This document shows positions 10,844 to 21,152 of a stretch of DNA of 64,000 nucleotides, in pieces. The notes beneath the pieces are model-generated. The model worked only from the letters and a program-made list of their open reading frames with translations. It was not told the origin of the DNA and ran no database searches. A program made the translations under genes and the position numbers. Where the stretch lies: positions 28,155 through 92,154 of the forward strand of contig CAMCHO010000002.1 of the NCBI GenBank assembly GCA_945874455.1, written 5' to 3'. This DNA comes from Opitutus sp. GAS368 (GTDB lineage Bacteria; Verrucomicrobiota; Verrucomicrobiia; Opitutales; Opitutaceae). Position 1 is the stretch's first letter. Each line of letters starts with the position of its first letter.

Positions 10844-11102
10844 AATGGAGCTCTCTTTCGCGGCGGCTCGCGGGGCGGGCCGAGATAAGCCGGGTGACGC
10901 CGGCGCGGTCGGTAGGGGTGACGGTGAGGAGCAGGGCATCGGCCACGCGACCGATGGTGTTTTCCCTTCGCTCGACGGGATGGCGGGGATCGACCGCGGT
11001 GAGCCGGGCGGGATCGGCGAAGACGAGGGTGGCCCGCGCAAAATCCACCCCCTGTTTGGCGAGGTTGACAGCGGCCTTGGCGGCATCCCACGCGAACTGC
11101 AT
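10830..11102 (-). CDS. brnT: BrnT-family ribonuclease toxin
   Basis: MQFAWDAAKAAVNLAKQGVDFARATLVFADPARLT…RENTIGRVADALLLTVTPTDRAGVTRLISARPASRRERELHYA matches the BrnT pattern. Confidence 0.85.
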   Translation of the reverse strand: MQFAWDAAKAAVNLAKQGVDFARATLVFADPARLTAVDPRHPVERRENTIGRVADALLLTVTPTDRAGVTRLISARPASRRERELHYAPR

Positions 11103-11166
11103 GGCTGATAGCGTGCGCTCGATTTCAACTCGCGAAAGGGCGATTTTGGCGGGAGCTTTATCGTCA

Positions 11167-11228
11167 CGGAGCGGCAGGATTTTATGATCGGGAATCTGCG
11201 GGTGGAGAAGGATTTTGTGGTGGTGTAG
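11167..11228 (+). pseudogene. Duplicated 3' end of parE (ERQDFMIGNLRVEKDFVVV*)
   Basis: 62-bp match in length and frame to 10416-10477 ([19 protein letters not shown]), differing mainly by synonymous/conservative changes. Confidence 0.85.
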
Positions 11229-11252
11229 ATCGCGACTATTATCTATGCACCG

Positions 11253-11323
11253 ATAAAATATGTTTTATGGTAATATATTTATAAAATGAAGTTTATGATT
11301 GAAGATAGAAAATTAAATCTATT
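11253..11323 (+). promoter_or_regulatory. AT-rich promoter/operator candidate upstream of hipA-like gene
   Basis: Strongly AT-rich patch in GC-rich DNA; inverted repeats ATAAAA-TATG-TTTTAT (11253-11268) and ATAGA…TCTAT (11305-11323); AGGAGAA RBS just before ATG 11338. Confidence 0.5.
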
Positions 11324-11337
11324 CATAATCAGGAGAA

Positions 11338-12747
11338 ATGGCACGCCCGGCACAGCTCACCGTTGCCGACCTGACCCTGCGGTTTCAGGTGGGCGGAGCG
11401 TTGTCGGCGCAGGCGCTGGCGACGGCGTTGGACGTGACGCAGCCGACCATTTCGCGCGGGCTGACGCGGCTCGGTGAGTCGGTGGTGGTGCTCGGTGCGG
11501 CGCGGCGGGCGCGGTATGCGTTGCGACGGGCGGTGCGCTCGGCGGGAGATCGGTGGCCGGTTTATCGGGTCGACGCGGCGGGACGGGCGGGCGAGTGGGC
11601 GCGGGTCCATGCGTTGCACGGTGGAGTGTGGGTCGAGTGGGCGGGCGAGGCCCCGGCTTGGGCGGAGCGGGCGCTGGACCGAGAGGGATTTTTGGACGGG
11701 TTGCCGTTTTTCCTCGGTGATTTTCGACCGCAGGGATTTCTTGGACGGCAACAGGCACGACGGGTAGCGGAGGCGTTGCGGTTGCCGGCGGACCCGCGGC
11801 AGTGGGGCGACGATGATACGCTCGTTTTTCTTCAGGCGGAGGGCGACGATCTGCCGGGCGATCTCATCGTGGGCGAGGCACCCGTGCGGCGGGTGTTGGC
11901 CCGGGCGCTCGATGCGGCGACGACTTCAGCGACGGATGGAACGGTCGCGGAGAACGCGAGGGCGGTGCGCTATCCCGAACTCGCGACGCAGGTGTCGGCG
12001 GGTGGGATGGTGGGTTCGTCAGCGGGCGGAGAGCAGCCGAAGTTTTTGACGACGGTGCGACGCGACGCGGGCCCGGTGGAGCCGGTGTTGGTGAAGTTTT
12101 CCCCGCCGATGGAGACGCCCGTGGGGCGGCGGTGGGCAGATTTGTTGGCGGCCGAGGCGCACGCGCTGGCCGTATTGGCGGAGCATGGACTGGCGATGGC
12201 CGGGGCGCGGGTGCTCGATGCGGGCGGGCGGCGTTTTCTGGAAGTCGCGCGGCATGATCGGGTGGGCGCGCGGGGGCGGCGCGGGGTGGTGTCGCTGGAG
12301 GCGCTGCACGGGGCGTTTGACGGCGGTGGGGCGGCGCACGACTGGGTGGCGGCGGCAGAGTCGCTCGCGCGGGCGGAGTTGATCGAGGCGGCGTCGTTGG
12401 ACGCGGTCCGTCGGCTGCATTTCTTTGGCGAACTGATCGGAAATTCCGACATGCATTTCGGCAATCTCTCGTTCTGGCTCGATGATGCGCGCTGGTTTCG
12501 CGTGGCGCCCGCTTACGACATGCTGCCGATGGAGTGGTCGCCGAGCGTGCAGGGTGAGGTCGTGGTGCGGGAGTTGGTCCCTCGCGCGCCGTTGCCGGGA
12601 GCAGCGGGCACGTGGGGCGAAGTCGCGGCGTGGGCGGGGGATTTTTGGCGGCGCGTGGCGGAGGATGCGGCAGTGTCGGCGGAGTTTGCCGAGATCGCAC
12701 GGCGGGCGGGTGCGCAGGTGGAACGGATGCGAGGGCTGTTTGCATGA
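11338..12747 (+). CDS. HipA-family kinase, YjjJ-like with N-terminal HTH
   Basis: N-terminal HTH (LATALDVTQPTISRGLTRLGE), GGEQPKFL, HDRVGARGRRGVVSLEALHG, GNSDMHFGNLSF…RVAPAYDMLPM: HipA C-terminal kinase motifs. Confidence 0.88.
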   Translation: MARPAQLTVADLTLRFQVGGALSAQALATALDVTQPTISRGLTRLGESVVVLGAARRARYALRRAVRSAGDRWPVYRVDAAGRAGEWARVHALHGGVWVEWAGEAPAWAERALDREGFLDGLPFFLGDFRPQGFLGRQQARRVAEALRLPADPRQWGDDDTLVFLQAEGDDLPGDLIVGEAPVRRVLARALDAATTSATDGTVAENARAVRYPELATQVSAGGMVGSSAGGEQPKFLTTVRRDAGPVEPVLVKFSPPMETPVGRRWADLLAAEAHALAVLAEHGLAMAGARVLDAGGRRFLEVARHDRVGARGRRGVVSLEALHGAFDGGGAAHDWVAAAESLARAELIEAASLDAVRRLHFFGELIGNSDMHFGNLSFWLDDARWFRVAPAYDMLPMEWSPSVQGEVVVRELVPRAPLPGAAGTWGEVAAWAGDFWRRVAEDAAVSAEFAEIARRAGAQVERMRGLFA

Positions 12748-13988
12748 GGGCGGCACGGCGGCGAATCGGTGCGATGGGCTTGGCGTTCGCCTTGGCTTGG
12801 TTGGCTGGCTGCACGACTACGCCGGCGCCGCGGGTCGCTTTGGCGGCGGTGCCAGTCGAGCAACACGCGCGGGCGGAGGGAAACATGCGCGTGTTCGATC
12901 GCGTGTGGGGACTCGTCGCGGACTGGCACTACGATCCGAAGCTGCACGGCGTCGATTGGCCGGCGGCCGGTTTGAAGTATGGTGCGGAGGTGGCGGCGGC
13001 GGCGGACGACCAGGCACTCTACGCCGCGCTGGGCGCGATGGTGGGTTTGCTGAAGGACAGTCACACGCACGCGCTGTCACCGACGCAGACGAAGGAGCGG
13101 CGCACGCAGACGCGCGCGCGTACTGGGTTTTACATGACGCGGGTCGAGGGACGTTGGATCGTGAGCGAACTCGTGGCGGGCAGTCCGGCGGAGTTGGCCG
13201 GTGTGAAAACGGGCTGGGTCGTCGTCGCGCGGAATGGCACCGCGTTCGGTGAACGCAGCGAGGCGCGGCCGAAGGTGGGCGAAGTGGCGCAGTGGGAATT
13301 TTTGGACGATCGCGATCAGCCCGTGGCCCTGGCGATCGTCGCGGAGAGCCTCTCGACGAAGCCGCGGCAGGAGGTGCGGGTGCTGGCGGGTGGCGTTGTT
13401 TATCTGCGCTTCGATGCGTTCGACCCGGCGGACCGTCGCTGGCTGAGCGATCAGTTGAAAACGAATCGCGCGGCGTCGGGTGTAGTGATCGATCTGCGAC
13501 GAAATCCGGGTGGTGGGACGATTTCGCTGGGCATCACCATCGGAGAGTTTTTTGACCGGGCGGTGGACTGCGGGACGTTTATCACGCGTGGCGGGTATCG
13601 CGGCGGGAAAAGCTCATGGCAGATGGGGTCGGCGCGCTATGGCGGGAGCGTGGTCGTGCTCGTCGATGGTGCGACGGGGAGTGCGGCGGAGATTTTTGCG
13701 GCGGTGCTGCAAGAGCACGGGCGCGCGACGATTGTCGGCCGGAAAACGGCGGGGGCGGTGCTCGCGAGCTGGTATCATGGATTGCCGGACGGAGGGGAGC
13801 TGCAGCTGAGTCGCCAGGACTATGTGACGCCGAAAGGGCGGCGGCTGGAGAACGCGGGCGTCGCGCCGGACGTGAAGGTCGTGCGCACGGCCGCCGACGT
13901 GCGCGCGGGGAGGGATGTCGATTTGGAGGCGGCGCTGCGGGTGTTGGCAAAGGAGGCGTCCTCCCGATCGGGGGCCGCACGCCCCTGA
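12744..13988 (+). CDS. S41 family peptidase (C-terminal processing protease-like), lipoprotein signal
   Basis: LAGC lipobox; PDZ-like segment; GVVIDLRRNPGGG and VVVLVDGATGSAAEIFAAVLQEHGRATIVGRKTAGAV. Confidence 0.88.
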   Translation: MRAARRRIGAMGLAFALAWLAGCTTTPAPRVALAAVPVEQHARAEGNMRVFDRVWGLVADWHYDPKLHGVDWPAAGLKYGAEVAAAADDQALYAALGAMVGLLKDSHTHALSPTQTKERRTQTRARTGFYMTRVEGRWIVSELVAGSPAELAGVKTGWVVVARNGTAFGERSEARPKVGEVAQWEFLDDRDQPVALAIVAESLSTKPRQEVRVLAGGVVYLRFDAFDPADRRWLSDQLKTNRAASGVVIDLRRNPGGGTISLGITIGEFFDRAVDCGTFITRGGYRGGKSSWQMGSARYGGSVVVLVDGATGSAAEIFAAVLQEHGRATIVGRKTAGAVLASWYHGLPDGGELQLSRQDYVTPKGRRLENAGVAPDVKVVRTAADVRAGRDVDLEAALRVLAKEASSRSGAARP

Positions 13989-14149
13989 ACGGCGGCGACG
14001 GCGGCGACGAAGCGGGTCGAGACCGCGGCGTGAATGCGACACGGTGTGAAGTCGGAGGGTACTGATTAATCGGGGGTGAATCCGCGCCGCTTGACGCGCG
14101 GCGCGGGCGCGTGGCAGCCTGCGCGTTTTACCAATCTCTTTCGCGCGCA

Positions 14150-16312
14150 ATGCCCAAGAAACCGACTTCGAAAAACTCCGACCAATCCGAGTTGCCCCTC
14201 GACAGCGCAGCCGCGTCTGCGGCGGTGCCGACGCCCGTGGCGACGCCACCGCCGGAGACAAAGGCCGTCGAGTTCCCGGTGCCGGCAGAACCGGTGGCAC
14301 CCGCTGCGCCCAGCGTCGCGCTCGAAGGTCCGGCGGTCTTCACGCCCGGCCCGCGGCGCGGCGGTGCGAGCGTGCAGGAGGAAGATTCCCCGCTGGCGAA
14401 GAGTTACCGGGGATGGTTTCTTGAATACGCGAGCTACGTCATCCTCGACCGCGCCGTCCCGCACATCGACGACGGCCTGAAGCCGGTGCAGCGCCGGATT
14501 CTGCATACGCTGTGGGACATGGACGACGGGCGTTTTCATAAGGTCGCCAATGTCGTCGGTCGCTCGATGTCGCTCCACCCGCACGGCGACGCGTCCATCG
14601 GCGCCGCGCTCGTGGCAATTGGGCAACGCGCGTTCCTCATCGAGCCGCAGGGTAATTACGGCAATCTCCTCACGGGCGACGAGGCGGCGGCGCCGCGATA
14701 CATCGAGGCGCGCCTCACGAATTTCGCGAAGGACGTGCTTTTCAACCCGAAGACGACGGACTGGCAGCTCAGCTACGACGGTCGTGCGAAGGAGCCCGTC
14801 ACGTTGCCGGCGAAGTTCCCCATTGTGCTGCTCGAGGGTGCCGAGGGTATCGCGGTCGGCCTCGCGACCAAGATTCTCCCGCACAATTTCAACGATCTTT
14901 GCCGCGCGGCGATCAATCATCTCCAGGGAAAAACGTTCCGCATCTTCCCAGATTTTCCGACGGGTGGCATCGCGGACTTCACGGACTACAACGACGGCGA
15001 GCGCGGCGGAAAAGTAAAAGTCCGCGCCAAGATCGAGCAGCGCTCGAAATACCTCCTCGCGATCACCGAGCTGCCGTTCGGCTCGACCACGGAGACGCTC
15101 ATCGAGTCGATTTTGACCGCCAACGCGAAGGGCCGGATCAAGGTCAAACACGTCGACGACAATACGGCCGACTCCGTCGAAATTCTTGTCCACCTCCCGC
15201 AAGGTGCCGAGCCGGAGAAAGTCATCCAGCAACTCTACGTTTTTACAAACTGCCAGATGCAGCTCTCGCCGGCGGCGTGCGTGATCGAGAAGGACAAGCC
15301 GCAGTTCCTTGGCGTGAAGGAAATTTTGCGCCGCAGCGTCGAGCGCACGCGCGAGCTCCTCAAGCGCGAGCTCGAGATCAAGCTCGGCGAACTGGAGCAG
15401 CAGTGGCACTGGGATTCCCTCGAGCGCATTTTCATTGAGGAGCGCATCTATCGGAACATTGAGAAATCGAAGACGTGGGAGAGCGTGTTGCACGAAATCC
15501 GCACGGGCCTGAAACCGTTTCTCAAGCAGCTGCGTCGCGACGTGACGGACGAGGACATCACGCGCCTCACCGAAATCCGCATCAAACGCATCTCCGCTTA
15601 CAACCGTTTCCAGGCCGACGAAGCGCTGAAGAAAATCGAAGACGGGATGAAGGAAACGAAGGCCCATCTGAAGAATCTTACCGGCTATACGATCGCGTGG
15701 TTCGAGCTGCTTCAGGAAAAATATGGCAAAGGCCATAAGCGCCGCACGAGCTATGACGAGATTGAGCAGATCGACGCCTCGGCCGTCGTGTCGGCCAACC
15801 AGCGCCTCTACGTCAACAAAGACGACGGCTTCATCGGCCTCAACTGGCGCCAGCACGACTACATCCAAGACTGCACGATTCTGGACGCGGTGCTCTGCAT
15901 TATGCGCGACGGTTCGCTGAAAGTCGCGAAGGTGGCCGACAAAGTGTTTATGGGGCGCGACATTATTTACGTCACGATCTTCCCGAAGGACGGCGACACG
16001 GCGTTTTATTCGATGGTCTATCAGGACAAAGAGAGCGGAAAAGCCTTCGCGAAACGTTTCCAAATCGGCGGCCTCTCGCGCGACAAACTCTACCCGCTCG
16101 TGAAAAGTGAGGGCTCGAAGATCGTGTGGCTGCACGTGGCAAAGACGGAGAAAGAGATGCCGAAGCACGTGAAGGTCTTGATCGACGGCCGCAGCGGCGC
16201 CCGGGTGCGCGAGGTTGATTTCGACCTCGGGGCGATCCCCGTGAGCACCCGCAGCGCGAAGGGTGTGACGGTTTCGAAGTGGCCGGTGAAAGAAGTAAAA
16301 CTGATGGAGTAG
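14150..16312 (+). CDS. parC: DNA topoisomerase IV subunit A (GyrA/ParC family)
   Basis: [63 protein letters not shown]…PRYIEARLT. Confidence 0.92.
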   Translation: MPKKPTSKNSDQSELPLDSAAASAAVPTPVATPPPETKAVEFPVPAEPVAPAAPSVALEGPAVFTPGPRRGGASVQEEDSPLAKSYRGWFLEYASYVILDRAVPHIDDGLKPVQRRILHTLWDMDDGRFHKVANVVGRSMSLHPHGDASIGAALVAIGQRAFLIEPQGNYGNLLTGDEAAAPRYIEARLTNFAKDVLFNPKTTDWQLSYDGRAKEPVTLPAKFPIVLLEGAEGIAVGLATKILPHNFNDLCRAAINHLQGKTFRIFPDFPTGGIADFTDYNDGERGGKVKVRAKIEQRSKYLLAITELPFGSTTETLIESILTANAKGRIKVKHVDDNTADSVEILVHLPQGAEPEKVIQQLYVFTNCQMQLSPAACVIEKDKPQFLGVKEILRRSVERTRELLKRELEIKLGELEQQWHWDSLERIFIEERIYRNIEKSKTWESVLHEIRTGLKPFLKQLRRDVTDEDITRLTEIRIKRISAYNRFQADEALKKIEDGMKETKAHLKNLTGYTIAWFELLQEKYGKGHKRRTSYDEIEQIDASAVVSANQRLYVNKDDGFIGLNWRQHDYIQDCTILDAVLCIMRDGSLKVAKVADKVFMGRDIIYVTIFPKDGDTAFYSMVYQDKESGKAFAKRFQIGGLSRDKLYPLVKSEGSKIVWLHVAKTEKEMPKHVKVLIDGRSGARVREVDFDLGAIPVSTRSAKGVTVSKWPVKEVKLME

Positions 16313-16685
16313 GGCGGGGCGTCTCCGTGGCGGAGTGCGTGGGCGTAAAATTGTGGGTTAAGCGTAGCACGAGAGGGCGCGGCTCAGCACTCCACTTCCC
16401 GCGAGCGCAACGCCGTGAGCAAGCACCCGGCGATTGCGTGTAAGTTTCGCCTTGGCATCCGGCGCGCATGGCGCCGCCGGATTCAAAGCCCGGCAGCTCG
16501 GCGACCGGAGGCGGCAGCCCGACCGAGCCTTCGCGAGATTCGACAAAAAGGAGAAATTGCAATCGACGGTCTGAGTCCGGACCTTTCGCCGCGCTCTCGT
16601 AACTTGCGCGCGCGTTTTAGTGGGGAAGGTGACGAGAATAGGCGAAAATCGCTCGAATTAAGGAAGTCCGAATAGGCCTTACAAA

Positions 16686-17570
16686 TCAGGGTATTTTTTC
16701 ACGGATCCAACCCGAAAGACGGACCCGCTCGACCAAAACCATGTGGGGCACGGTCAGCGCTGCCAGTCCGACAAAGACCACTTGGACCACGCGCGCATCC
16801 AGCGCGGTGTCGCGAAGAAAAACCCACGCGAGGGCCGAGCCGGCCAGCACGCCAGCCATCGGCAGCAAGGCGGCACCGGCGACGTATCGCCACGAGGAGC
16901 GGCCGGAAAAATTCATCGTCCGTAAAATATGCCGGGCGCTGTGCATACCGCAAAAAAACACGACAAAAGACACCAACGGCGGCGCCACGATCGCGAGGAT
17001 ACCGGCCGCCGCCATTTCCAGCGCGGTCCAGAAATCATGGCGGGTTTGCCACAGCGAGGCGAAGGCGAGACCGACCAGCCAAGGCCACGCCAGCCACCGG
17101 AGCCACGGCACTAACGGCGCCGCCGTGGCGTCCCCCACCAACAAGCCAAAGAGTCGGCCGATTTCCTGCGCGTGCCCGATGGTGGGCAGCAGAATCACAC
17201 TGCCCCCGTAAAACAGGCGCGCCGGCCATGGCGCACCTTGCAAAGGATCGCCGGAAAAGTGCGCGGCGGAGATAGCCAGGAAACCGAGCAAAAACAGACC
17301 GGGTTGCCAGAGCCACAAACCGACCACCAGCGCGGCCAGCAGCAAATAGAGCAGGCTAAATTGCAACCAGCCGCTCAGGGTGCGAATGCCGTAGAGTTGC
17401 TTCGCAAAAATCGTATCGAGTGCCCCGTGCGGCACGCCCAGCACCCCAATGAGTACGGCAACCACGATCAATTCCAGCCGCGGCGACAGGCGCCCCAAGG
17501 CGAGCGTGCCAAGGGCGACCAGCAAAGCGCCTGCACTGAAGACAATACCCTGAACACGCAGCGCATTCAT
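16686..17570 (-). CDS. blh: Brp/Blh family beta-carotene 15,15'-dioxygenase
   Basis: Polytopic membrane protein with GVPHGALDTIFA, SAAHFSGDP, CGMHSARHILR, TVPHMVLVE histidine motifs; ATGA overlap with crtY. Confidence 0.9.
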   Translation of the reverse strand: MNALRVQGIVFSAGALLVALGTLALGRLSPRLELIVVAVLIGVLGVPHGALDTIFAKQLYGIRTLSGWLQFSLLYLLLAALVVGLWLWQPGLFLLGFLAISAAHFSGDPLQGAPWPARLFYGGSVILLPTIGHAQEIGRLFGLLVGDATAAPLVPWLRWLAWPWLVGLAFASLWQTRHDFWTALEMAAAGILAIVAPPLVSFVVFFCGMHSARHILRTMNFSGRSSWRYVAGAALLPMAGVLAGSALAWVFLRDTALDARVVQVVFVGLAALTVPHMVLVERVRLSGWIREKIP

Positions 17571-18739
17571 GCCGGTTGCTCCCGAAGGTCTTTGCTCGAC
17601 GACAAACCTTTCAACAGTTCCCGCAAAAACAGTCCCGGCGGCAGCGCGAGAATGATCCGCCAACAATCCGACCAGCGCGGACAATCGTTGAGGAAGCGAA
17701 TCATCGGGCCGCTGTTGGGCATCGCGAAAAGCTTCATAAACAGACCAGGGCCGGCCTCCGGGTGCGTCCGCAACACCCGCAGAAACAAATCGTCCATCGC
17801 CCGCAGCCGCCACGGATCGGTGGGTTGCGAGCAAGGGCCATGGCCGCAGGCGAGTTGCTCCGCGCATTGATCGGCCCACCGCTGAATGCGTTGAAACGCG
17901 AAGCCTGAAGCCGGCCGTGCCCCGCCACCCGCCAAGCCGGCGCGGCACCAGTTTCGGTGGGTTTGCTCCGCAATTTTAGAAAGTCCCATCGGAAGCGATC
18001 CTGATTCGACTCGAACCGTTTCACTGTTTGAAATGGCGAGCGACTTGGTCAGCACACCGTCGAGCAGCTCGCCCAACAATTCGGGTCCGAGCGGGTCGGG
18101 CGCAAATGCGGTTAGCTCGATCAAGGCTTGGCGAGCGGTGACCGGCAGCATGTAAACGAAGACAATCCGTCCGTCTTTCGTCGGTAGAAAATCCATCAGC
18201 GTCGCGCAGCCCGCATCGAAGCGATCGGTTTCGCAAAGAATTTCCCGGCCGTAGAACGATTGCCACAGCACGGCGTCTCCGCGCCGGGGAGACCGGACTG
18301 GGCGGGTATCGACCACCCATCGGGGCGAGTGGGTTCCGAACGGCGTGGAGATGGCCCAACGATTGCCGGTGCGGACGGGCTGATCGGAGACGGCCGTTCC
18401 GGTGACTAATTGGATGCGGGGATTTGCGGCGACCTCCCTTAACGCAGCCTCATAAAAGACTGACGCCGGGATCATTTCATAGGGTGAAGAGGTGCAATCC
18501 ACCTCGCGCTGACGACCCTCGGCACTTACCCGCACTCGGCTCCAGCGGTGACGAACAAGCGAGGTGAGTTGGGCGGAGGGTGTGCCCCAGAAACACCACG
18601 TGCGATCGTTCACGTAGCGCTCCCGAGACTCGACAATCAGGGTTTGCGGGCAGCGAGCGCCGAGTTTTGCGAGTCGCATGGCCAGACTGAGACCCGCACA
18701 GCCGCCGCCCAAAATCATCAGATCGATCTCACGACTCAT
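17567..18739 (-). CDS. crtY: Lycopene beta-cyclase
   Basis: DLMILGGGCAGLSLAMRLA Rossmann motif; NDRTWCFWG; VVDTRP; FLPTKDGRIVFVYMLPVT; LPMGL. Confidence 0.88.
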   Translation of the reverse strand: MSREIDLMILGGGCAGLSLAMRLAKLGARCPQTLIVESRERYVNDRTWCFWGTPSAQLTSLVRHRWSRVRVSAEGRQREVDCTSSPYEMIPASVFYEAALREVAANPRIQLVTGTAVSDQPVRTGNRWAISTPFGTHSPRWVVDTRPVRSPRRGDAVLWQSFYGREILCETDRFDAGCATLMDFLPTKDGRIVFVYMLPVTARQALIELTAFAPDPLGPELLGELLDGVLTKSLAISNSETVRVESGSLPMGLSKIAEQTHRNWCRAGLAGGGARPASGFAFQRIQRWADQCAEQLACGHGPCSQPTDPWRLRAMDDLFLRVLRTHPEAGPGLFMKLFAMPNSGPMIRFLNDCPRWSDCWRIILALPPGLFLRELLKGLSSSKDLREQPA

Positions 18740-19665
18740 GGCGGGGAATTTGCGCCCGGCAGACCGTTGAGTGCGGCGTGCAGCTCCGGTTGATGAGGTA
18801 CGGGGCGCCAAAAGCCGCGATTAAAGGGAAGCGTGCAAAACGCCTGCAGCGTGATCCGGATTTTGTCTGTTTTCGAAACAACCGCTCTGCCTTGCCACGT
18901 CGAAAAATTATTCCGTTGCAGGCGAACACCGATCGCCCGGTAGACCCGCGCCGCGATCAGAATGCCGAAGCGCGCCCGCAGCGGCAGGAAGGAAAGCCCG
19001 GCCTCGCCGCTGGCATAATAGCGGTCGGCCAGTTCCAGCAGTTCTCGGATCGTGCTACGGATCTGCTCGTGCAGCGTCTCGGCGGGTAAAATCAACCGCG
19101 CGGGTTCAACGTCACCCATCATGCTGGCGGGAAGATAACGGCGCCCGGCGCGCGCATCCTCGGCGACATCACGACAAATATTGGTCAATTGCATGGCCAC
19201 CCCCAGATCGATGGCATGTGGCCGAGCAGCAGGTCGGCTCACATCCAACGCTGCGGACATCATGATCCCGACCGTGCCGGCGACGCAGTAAGCGTATCGC
19301 AAGAGATCCTCGCGGGTTTGCATTCGTACCGGCTCGAGATCGGAGATCAGCCCGTCGAGCAGCGCATTGGGAATTTCAGGCGCAATGGAACACTCCCGAA
19401 ACAAGCGGATCCCATCGCAAATCCCAGCATCGTTCGATTGTCCGGTTGCGAGCGCGATGCGAATTTCACCAAAGGCTTTTTGCGGTTGGGAATTCGCGGC
19501 GCCGTCGTCGGCCAAATCGTCGAGCCGGCGACAGAAACCATAAAGCCGCGTCGCTCGCGAGGCATGTTGCGGCGACAAAAAGGTGCGGGCCCAGTGAAAA
19601 CTGCGTCCCTGCCGAGCGAGTGCCCGATTCGCCGTGACGAGCGCGGAATCCAGCGTCGCGGTCAT
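18736..19665 (-). CDS. crtB: Phytoene synthase
   Basis: RLYGFCRRLDDLADD, YCVAGTVGIMM, GVAMQLTNICRDVAEDARAGRRYLP signatures. Confidence 0.92.
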   Translation of the reverse strand: MTATLDSALVTANRALARQGRSFHWARTFLSPQHASRATRLYGFCRRLDDLADDGAANSQPQKAFGEIRIALATGQSNDAGICDGIRLFRECSIAPEIPNALLDGLISDLEPVRMQTREDLLRYAYCVAGTVGIMMSAALDVSRPAARPHAIDLGVAMQLTNICRDVAEDARAGRRYLPASMMGDVEPARLILPAETLHEQIRSTIRELLELADRYYASGEAGLSFLPLRARFGILIAARVYRAIGVRLQRNNFSTWQGRAVVSKTDKIRITLQAFCTLPFNRGFWRPVPHQPELHAALNGLPGANSPP

Positions 19666-21149
19666 GCGGTCGCGGCCTCCCGCCGAGCCGCCGGGACAAG
19701 TGCATCGACGACTTTCGCGGAGCACAAAACGCCCGGCAGTCCGGCTCCCGGGTGGGTTCCGGCCCCCGTGAGGTAGAGGTTTTGGATGCCCTCGGCTTGA
19801 TTGTGGAACCGGAACCAAGCCGACTGACGGAAGAGCGGTGCAACGGAGAAACCCGCTCCGTGCACGCTCAGGTAGTCATGGGCAAAGTCGTCCGGCGTTT
19901 TGTAAAAGTCCGCCGTAATGCTTCCACTCAAGCCGGGCAGAATGGTGCGATCGAGCGCCGCCACAATCCGATTGCGCAAGCGGGGTCCCTCGACCGACCA
20001 GTCGATGTTCGCCTGCTGGTTCGGCACTGGGCAAAGCACATAAAAGCTATCGCAGCCCGGTGGCGCAAAATCTGGGTCGGTCGCAGTCGGACGGTGCAGA
20101 TAAAGCGAAAAATCGTCCGCCAGAATTTGACGGTGGAAGATGTCGTTGAGGAGTTCGCGGTAGCGCGGACCCATCCAAATAGTGTGATGAGCCACCTCCG
20201 GATAGGTCCGGGTCGTTCCAAAATAGAGCACAAAGAGCCCCATGGAATAATGCGCCGCCGCGAGCTTCAACCGCGTCGTGGCATTCTGCTGCGCGGGGGG
20301 AATCATCGCGCGGTAAAGATGGGCGGCATCGGCATTGGAGACCACCACGTCGGCTGCCAGTTTCGTTCCGGTTTCCAAGCGAACACCCGAGGCCCGACCG
20401 TTTTCGATGACGATCGAGTCCACCGTTGTATCGAGCTGGATTTTGACGCCGTGGCGCTCCATCAGACCACCGAGTGCGGCCGTGACCGCACCGGTTCCGC
20501 CCATCGCAAAGTGCACGCCGTAAGCGCGCTCAAGAAAATGGATAAGCCCGTAGATGCTCGTCGTATCAAACGGATTGCCGCCAACCAACAAAGGTTGAAT
20601 CGAGAAAGCTTGCCGCAATTTTTCACTGCGCAGGTGGCGTTTCACCATACCCCACACCGTCTCGTAATTACGCAAACCGACCAAGCGCGGGATTTGCTTC
20701 AGCATGGTCGAGAACCGGTGAAACGGTTGGGCGGAAAGTTCGGTGAAGCCGACGTCGAAAATGCGGCGGGAGTGGGCTAAAAGGGCGAGATAGCCCGCGC
20801 GATCGCGGGGTTCGATGCGGCTGATTTCGGCGAGCGTATCTTCCAGCGTGCCGCCATAATCAAAGTGATCGCCGTCGGAAAACTCGAAGCGATACCACGG
20901 TTTGAGCGGAACTAACTTGAGGGAATCCTCCATGCGCTCGCCAAATAATTCGAAGAGTTCCTCCAAGAGAAACGGCGCGGTGATGACGGTCGGACCGGCA
21001 TCGTGTCGGAAGCCCTCCCGCACATACACCTGAGCCCGCCCGCCCAACATCGCACAGCGGTCGATCAGGCGGACTTCGTAGCCTTTCGCGCGCAAGCGTA
21101 ACGCCGACGCCATCCCCCCGAATCCGGCCCCGATGACGATTGCCTGCAT
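19662..21149 (-). CDS. crtI: Phytoene desaturase
   Basis: MQAIVIGAGFGGMASALRLRAKGYEVRLIDR FAD motif; RHDAGPTVITAPFLLEELFEL; C-terminal NLYLTGAGTHPGAGLPGVL. Confidence 0.93.
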   Translation of the reverse strand: MQAIVIGAGFGGMASALRLRAKGYEVRLIDRCAMLGGRAQVYVREGFRHDAGPTVITAPFLLEELFELFGERMEDSLKLVPLKPWYRFEFSDGDHFDYGGTLEDTLAEISRIEPRDRAGYLALLAHSRRIFDVGFTELSAQPFHRFSTMLKQIPRLVGLRNYETVWGMVKRHLRSEKLRQAFSIQPLLVGGNPFDTTSIYGLIHFLERAYGVHFAMGGTGAVTAALGGLMERHGVKIQLDTTVDSIVIENGRASGVRLETGTKLAADVVVSNADAAHLYRAMIPPAQQNATTRLKLAAAHYSMGLFVLYFGTTRTYPEVAHHTIWMGPRYRELLNDIFHRQILADDFSLYLHRPTATDPDFAPPGCDSFYVLCPVPNQQANIDWSVEGPRLRNRIVAALDRTILPGLSGSITADFYKTPDDFAHDYLSVHGAGFSVAPLFRQSAWFRFHNQAEGIQNLYLTGAGTHPGAGLPGVLCSAKVVDALVPAARREAATA

Positions 21150-21152
21150 CAC

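Noticed and set aside
14066-16168. 700-aa minus-strand ORF opposite parC
   Set aside because: Antisense to a clear ParC with conserved motifs; a GC-rich codon-position artefact with no recognisable domain.
16320-16680. Possible gene in the spacer between parC and blh
   Set aside because: Short arginine-rich ORFs on both strands without homology-like motifs; treated as non-coding.
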